Positions 6,915 through 9,373 of a DNA stretch of 9,373 bases are shown piece by piece. The stretch covers positions 1 through 9,373 of the forward strand of contig JBCCGG010000085.1 in assembly GCA_039029395.1 (NCBI GenBank), read 5' to 3'. Below the pieces are notes generated by a model that made no database searches, was not told the DNA's origin, and worked only from the letters and a program-made list of their open reading frames with translations. Each line of letters begins with the position of its first letter. The first letter of the stretch is position 1. A program made the translations under genes and the position numbers. Source of the DNA: JBCCGG01 sp039029395. GTDB lineage: Bacteria; Pseudomonadota; Alphaproteobacteria; Kiloniellales; JAKSDN01.

Positions 6915-7783
6915 ACGATCAGCCGGCACGGCCGAGCGAGGCCCGCAAGGCCCAGGCAACGGCTTGGTTTCAAGACCTGCGGGACCAAATCTGCGCCACC
7001 TTCGAGGCGCTCGAGGACCGCCTGGTCGGCGCCAACGCCCAGCGCCTAGGCGACCCGCCGGCCGGCCGCTTCGAGCGCACGGCCTGGGACCGCGAAGGCG
7101 GCGGCGGCGGCGTCATGGCGGTCATGCGCGGCCGGGTCTTCGAGAAGGTCGGGGTCAACGTCTCGACCGTCTGGGGCGCGTTCGCGCCGGAGTTCGCCAA
7201 GCAGATCCCCGGTGCCGAGGAAGATCCCCGCTTTTGGGCCAGCGGCATCTCCCTGGTTGCCCACCTGCACTCGCCCCTTGTACCGGCTGTGCATATGAAC
7301 ACCCGCCATATCGTGACCTCCAAGGGCTGGTTCGGCGGCGGCTCGGATCTCAATCCCATGTTCCCCGACGCCACCGACACGGCGGATTTCCACGGCGCCT
7401 TCAAGGCCGCCTGCGACAAGCACGACCCGGACTATTATCCGCGCTTCAAGGAATGGTGCGACGACTACTTCTTCATCAAGCATCGCAACGAGGCGCGCGG
7501 CGTGGGCGGCATTTTCTACGATTACCTGGAGAACGACTGGGACGCCGACTTCGCCTTTACCCAGGACGTCGGCCGGGCCTTCCTGGAGATCTACCCAAAA
7601 CTGGTTGAACGCCACATGTTCGCGCCTTGGACGGACGAGCAGCGGCAGCATCAATTGTACCGCCGCGGGCTCTATGCCGAATTCAACCTGGTCTACGACC
7701 GAGGCACGAAGTTCGGCCTCATGACCGGCGGCAACACCGAAGCGATCCTCATGTCCCTGCCGCCGCTCGCCGCCTGGCCGTGA
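6911..7783 (+). CDS. hemF: Oxygen-dependent coproporphyrinogen III oxidase
   Basis: The protein has 290 residues. It decarboxylates two propionates of coproporphyrinogen III to vinyl groups with O2, giving protoporphyrinogen IX, in the cytoplasm. Signatures: GGGGGVMAVMRGRVFEKVGVNVS (63-85), GISLVAHLHSPLVPAVHMN (112-130), WFGGGSDLNP (140-149), WCDDYFFIKHRNEARGVGG (182-200) and EFNLVYDRGTKFGL (257-270). Histidines H118, H128, H161 and H191 line up with the conserved histidines of the family. The protein stops at SLPPLAAWP, shorter than the Escherichia coli form, but this short end is usual for alphaproteobacteria. AAAGGGGCAGCC precedes the ATG, which overlaps the trmL stop. Its position opposite petABC makes sense because the complex needs haem. 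It implies an organism that makes haem in the presence of oxygen. Confidence 0.96.
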   Translation: MNDQPARPSEARKAQATAWFQDLRDQICATFEALEDRLVGANAQRLGDPPAGRFERTAWDREGGGGGVMAVMRGRVFEKVGVNVSTVWGAFAPEFAKQIPGAEEDPRFWASGISLVAHLHSPLVPAVHMNTRHIVTSKGWFGGGSDLNPMFPDATDTADFHGAFKAACDKHDPDYYPRFKEWCDDYFFIKHRNEARGVGGIFYDYLENDWDADFAFTQDVGRAFLEIYPKLVERHMFAPWTDEQRQHQLYRRGLYAEFNLVYDRGTKFGLMTGGNTEAILMSLPPLAAWP

Positions 7784-8757
7784 CCGCCGGGAGGCCCACC
7801 GGCCGGACCCTGGTAATCCAGCCTTTGCCAGGGATCGGCGACACGATTTGGCATCTGCCCCACCTCAAGGCGATCGCTCGGGCGGCACCCGAGGGGCGGA
7901 TCGCCCTGTTGACCAAGCCGCGCTCCTTGGCCGACGGTCTGCTGGCCGCCGAGCCGGCCGTCGACCAAGTGCTCTGGCTGCACCGCAACAAGGGCGAGCA
8001 CGACGGTCTGGCGGGGTTCTTCCGCCTGACCGCCCTGATCCGCGAAGGCGGGTTCGCGCGGGTCTGGGTGCTCCACGACAGTGCGCGCTACGCCCAGGTT
8101 GCCTGGGCCGCGGGCATTCCCGAACGTCATGGCTTCGGCCTGGCCGCCCAGCGCCTCTTCCTCAACCGGCCCCCCTTTCTGCCGCGCGAGCTGGCCAAGG
8201 CCCACCCGATCGACAAGGCGACCCGACTGCTCGAGCTGAAAGGCCTGGATCTGCGCGAGGCGGACCGGACGCTGGCCGTCGCGCCCGAGGCCTTGGCCGA
8301 CGTCAATGCCGCCTACGGTGACGTGCCGGCGCCCTGGATCGCGCTCGGCCTAGGCAGCAGCGAGACCTTCAAGCAGTGGGGCGCCGAGAACTTCGCCGCC
8401 TTGGCTGCGGCGCTCATCCAGAAGGGCGCGAGCCCGCTTCTGCTTGGCGGCCCGGCCGAGCGGCAGATGGCCGAGAAGGTCGCTCAAGCGGCCCCCGGCG
8501 CCCACAACGCCGCCAGCCTGCCGATCGACCAGACCGCAGCGCTTTTGTCGAGTTGCCGGCTTTACGTCGGCAACGACACCGGCGTGCTCAACATGGCAGC
8601 GGCCGTCGGCACCGATGGGATCGGCCTGTTCGGTGGCTCTCCGCCGCTTGCCTACTCGCCCCACATCCATGCCTTGACACCCCAAGACTCCGGTGCCGGC
8701 ATGGCGGGCATCACGGTCGATCAGGTGCTGGCCGCGATCGCGGCGCAGGGCCTATAG
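7780..8757 (+). CDS. Glycosyltransferase family 9 (ADP-heptose:LPS heptosyltransferase-like) protein
   Basis: The protein has 325 residues with the GT-B fold of family 9. The N-terminal half starts TLVIQPLPGIGDTIWHLPHLKAI, where GIGD (18-21) is the acceptor-side glycine loop. The C-terminal half has LGLGSSETFKQW (189-200), LLLGGPAE (220-227) and YVGNDTGVLNMAAA (262-275), the nucleotide-sugar binding and conserved 'GNDTG' segments. Known members transfer heptose in lipopolysaccharide core assembly at the inner membrane's cytoplasmic face; the donor and acceptor here cannot be told. The GTG at 7780 overlaps the hemF stop as GTGA. Longer starts would lie inside hemF and add unconserved residues. 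There is no clear ribosome-binding site, so translation probably depends on coupling to hemF. No other lipopolysaccharide genes are near. The 148 bases after its stop, up to the convergent gene, show no convincing terminator. Confidence 0.82.
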   Translation: MTAGRPTGRTLVIQPLPGIGDTIWHLPHLKAIARAAPEGRIALLTKPRSLADGLLAAEPAVDQVLWLHRNKGEHDGLAGFFRLTALIREGGFARVWVLHDSARYAQVAWAAGIPERHGFGLAAQRLFLNRPPFLPRELAKAHPIDKATRLLELKGLDLREADRTLAVAPEALADVNAAYGDVPAPWIALGLGSSETFKQWGAENFAALAAALIQKGASPLLLGGPAERQMAEKVAQAAPGAHNAASLPIDQTAALLSSCRLYVGNDTGVLNMAAAVGTDGIGLFGGSPPLAYSPHIHALTPQDSGAGMAGITVDQVLAAIAAQGL

Positions 8758-8905
8758 GGCGGCTTCCTTCAAGAACCTATCGCGAAACTGTAGCACCGCC
8801 GACGAAAGGGCGCAGCGCACTCGGTAGGCCAGAAGATCGCCCGGTGCATCGAAGACCCGCAACCAGTTGAGCGAAAGGATCCGGCGCGAGGGCGAGGCCC
8901 CGAAA

Positions 8906-9373
8906 TTAGGCTGAGGATGTTTTCCGAAGCAATCCCGCCTTGCGATAGCCATCCATCCAATGCTCGGCATCCTCCGGTCGCAAGCAAAGGCGTGCGTGGG
9001 CCGCGGCGTAGAAATCGAAGTCGGAGTCCTTGGGGCGTTTCTCGTGGAACGTCTCGACCGCCGCGCGGGCTTCGTCAAGGTGACCAAGCTGGGCGTGGCA
9101 GGCGGCCAATTGGGCGTACATGTGAGGCGGCGGATTGCGCCAACGGGCATAGATCTCGACCGCCCTCTCATAATCCCGCATCAGGTAATAGGATTCCGCG
9201 AGAAGCTCATAGTCGTAGTCAGGTCGATGGGGGTCGAGCGCGAATGCCTTGACCAGGATGTCGGCGCCCAGAGCCGGTTTGCCCGTGTAAGCCTCCAGAA
9301 AGCCGCGGCTCACCATGGCGTTGACAAAATTGGGATTGAGCGCGAGCGCCCGATCGGAGTGGCGCATGGCAAG
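8906..9373 (-). CDS. C-terminal part of a tetratricopeptide-repeat protein (5' end beyond the right edge)
   Basis: About 155 residues are visible, in frame and open to the window edge. The sequence has TPR spacing: ALALNPNFVNAMVSRGFLEAYTGKP, then AFALDPHRPDYDYELLAESYYLMRDYERAVEIY, then MYAQLAACHAQLGHLDEARAAVETF. It ends in EDAEHWMDGYRKAGL. This last motif (D.EHW..G.RKAGL) is, from memory, the usual end of long proteins that join an N-terminal class III adenylate cyclase, or a winged-helix regulator with a TolB-like part, to C-terminal TPRs. The head domain is not in the window, so this assignment is inference. The stop TAA at 8906-8908 comes 8 residues after the motif, as expected for the family. 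The gene is convergent with the glycosyltransferase. Confidence 0.7.
   Translation of the reverse strand, partial: LAMRHSDRALALNPNFVNAMVSRGFLEAYTGKPALGADILVKAFALDPHRPDYDYELLAESYYLMRDYERAVEIYARWRNPPPHMYAQLAACHAQLGHLDEARAAVETFHEKRPKDSDFDFYAAAHARLCLRPEDAEHWMDGYRKAGLLRKTSSA

Noticed and set aside
7700..7800. HemF looks truncated by about 20-25 residues relative to the Escherichia coli protein, as if by a frameshift.
   Set aside because: From memory, alphaproteobacterial HemF proteins commonly end in SLPPxxxWP, and the next gene overlaps this stop neatly, so the short end looks natural.
8751..8758. Palindrome CCTATAGG at the stop codon of the glycosyltransferase.
   Set aside because: It is only eight bases with no loop or U-tract, so it is not a terminator and is likely chance.
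8752..9171. A minus-strand frame overlapping the TPR gene and extending past its stop, suggesting a frameshifted longer C-terminus.
   Set aside because: The TPR frame already ends with the family's usual EHW..G.RKAGL motif just before its stop, and the extension resembles nothing known.

Overview
The window is high-GC DNA from an alphaproteobacterium, probably of the Rhodospirillales or a related order. This rests on the compact petABC operon (Rieske protein, cytochrome b, cytochrome c1), its divergent partner trmL-hemF, protein features such as the short HemF ending in AAWP, and an IS630-type element end. The genus cannot be named from sequence alone.

Layout. At the left edge (1-139) lies the end of an IS630-like insertion sequence, with the first 15 codons of its transposase running leftward out of the window. 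From 137 to 6187 everything is on the minus strand. Reading in the direction of transcription: petA, petB and petC (cytochrome bc1 complex); a hairpin that looks like an intrinsic terminator or attenuator; then mtnP, mtnA, a FucA/Ald2-type class II aldolase, and a SUKH (SMI1/KNR4-like) gene whose 3' end abuts the IS element. From 6450 to 8757 the plus strand carries trmL, hemF and a family 9 glycosyltransferase, each overlapping the next by four bases. The 262-base gap between petA and trmL (6188-6449) holds a candidate promoter for petABC and two mutually exclusive hairpins. At the right edge (8906-9373, minus) is the C-terminal end of a tetratricopeptide-repeat protein, convergent with the glycosyltransferase.

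How the genes work together. petABC encodes the three catalytic subunits of the proton-pumping quinol:cytochrome c oxidoreductase. Divergent hemF makes protoporphyrinogen precursor for the haems that cytochromes b and c1 need. mtnP, mtnA and the aldolase form a complete short route. It takes methylthioadenosine or 5'-deoxyadenosine, by-products of S-adenosylmethionine enzymes, to dihydroxyacetone phosphate plus a small aldehyde. This is the DHAP shunt known from Rhodospirillum rubrum, and no gene of the classical mtnBCDE methionine salvage route is in the window. The SUKH gene has visibly lower GC, belongs to a family rich in toxin-immunity proteins, and sits next to an insertion sequence, so it looks like a late addition to the operon's tail.

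Most of the window is well-understood core metabolism. The points worth a second look are the aldolase-type salvage operon behind petC, the hairpin between them, the orphan SUKH gene whose stop codon appears to be completed by the IS end, the hairpin that presents the transposase ribosome-binding site, and the switch-like pair of hairpins upstream of petA.
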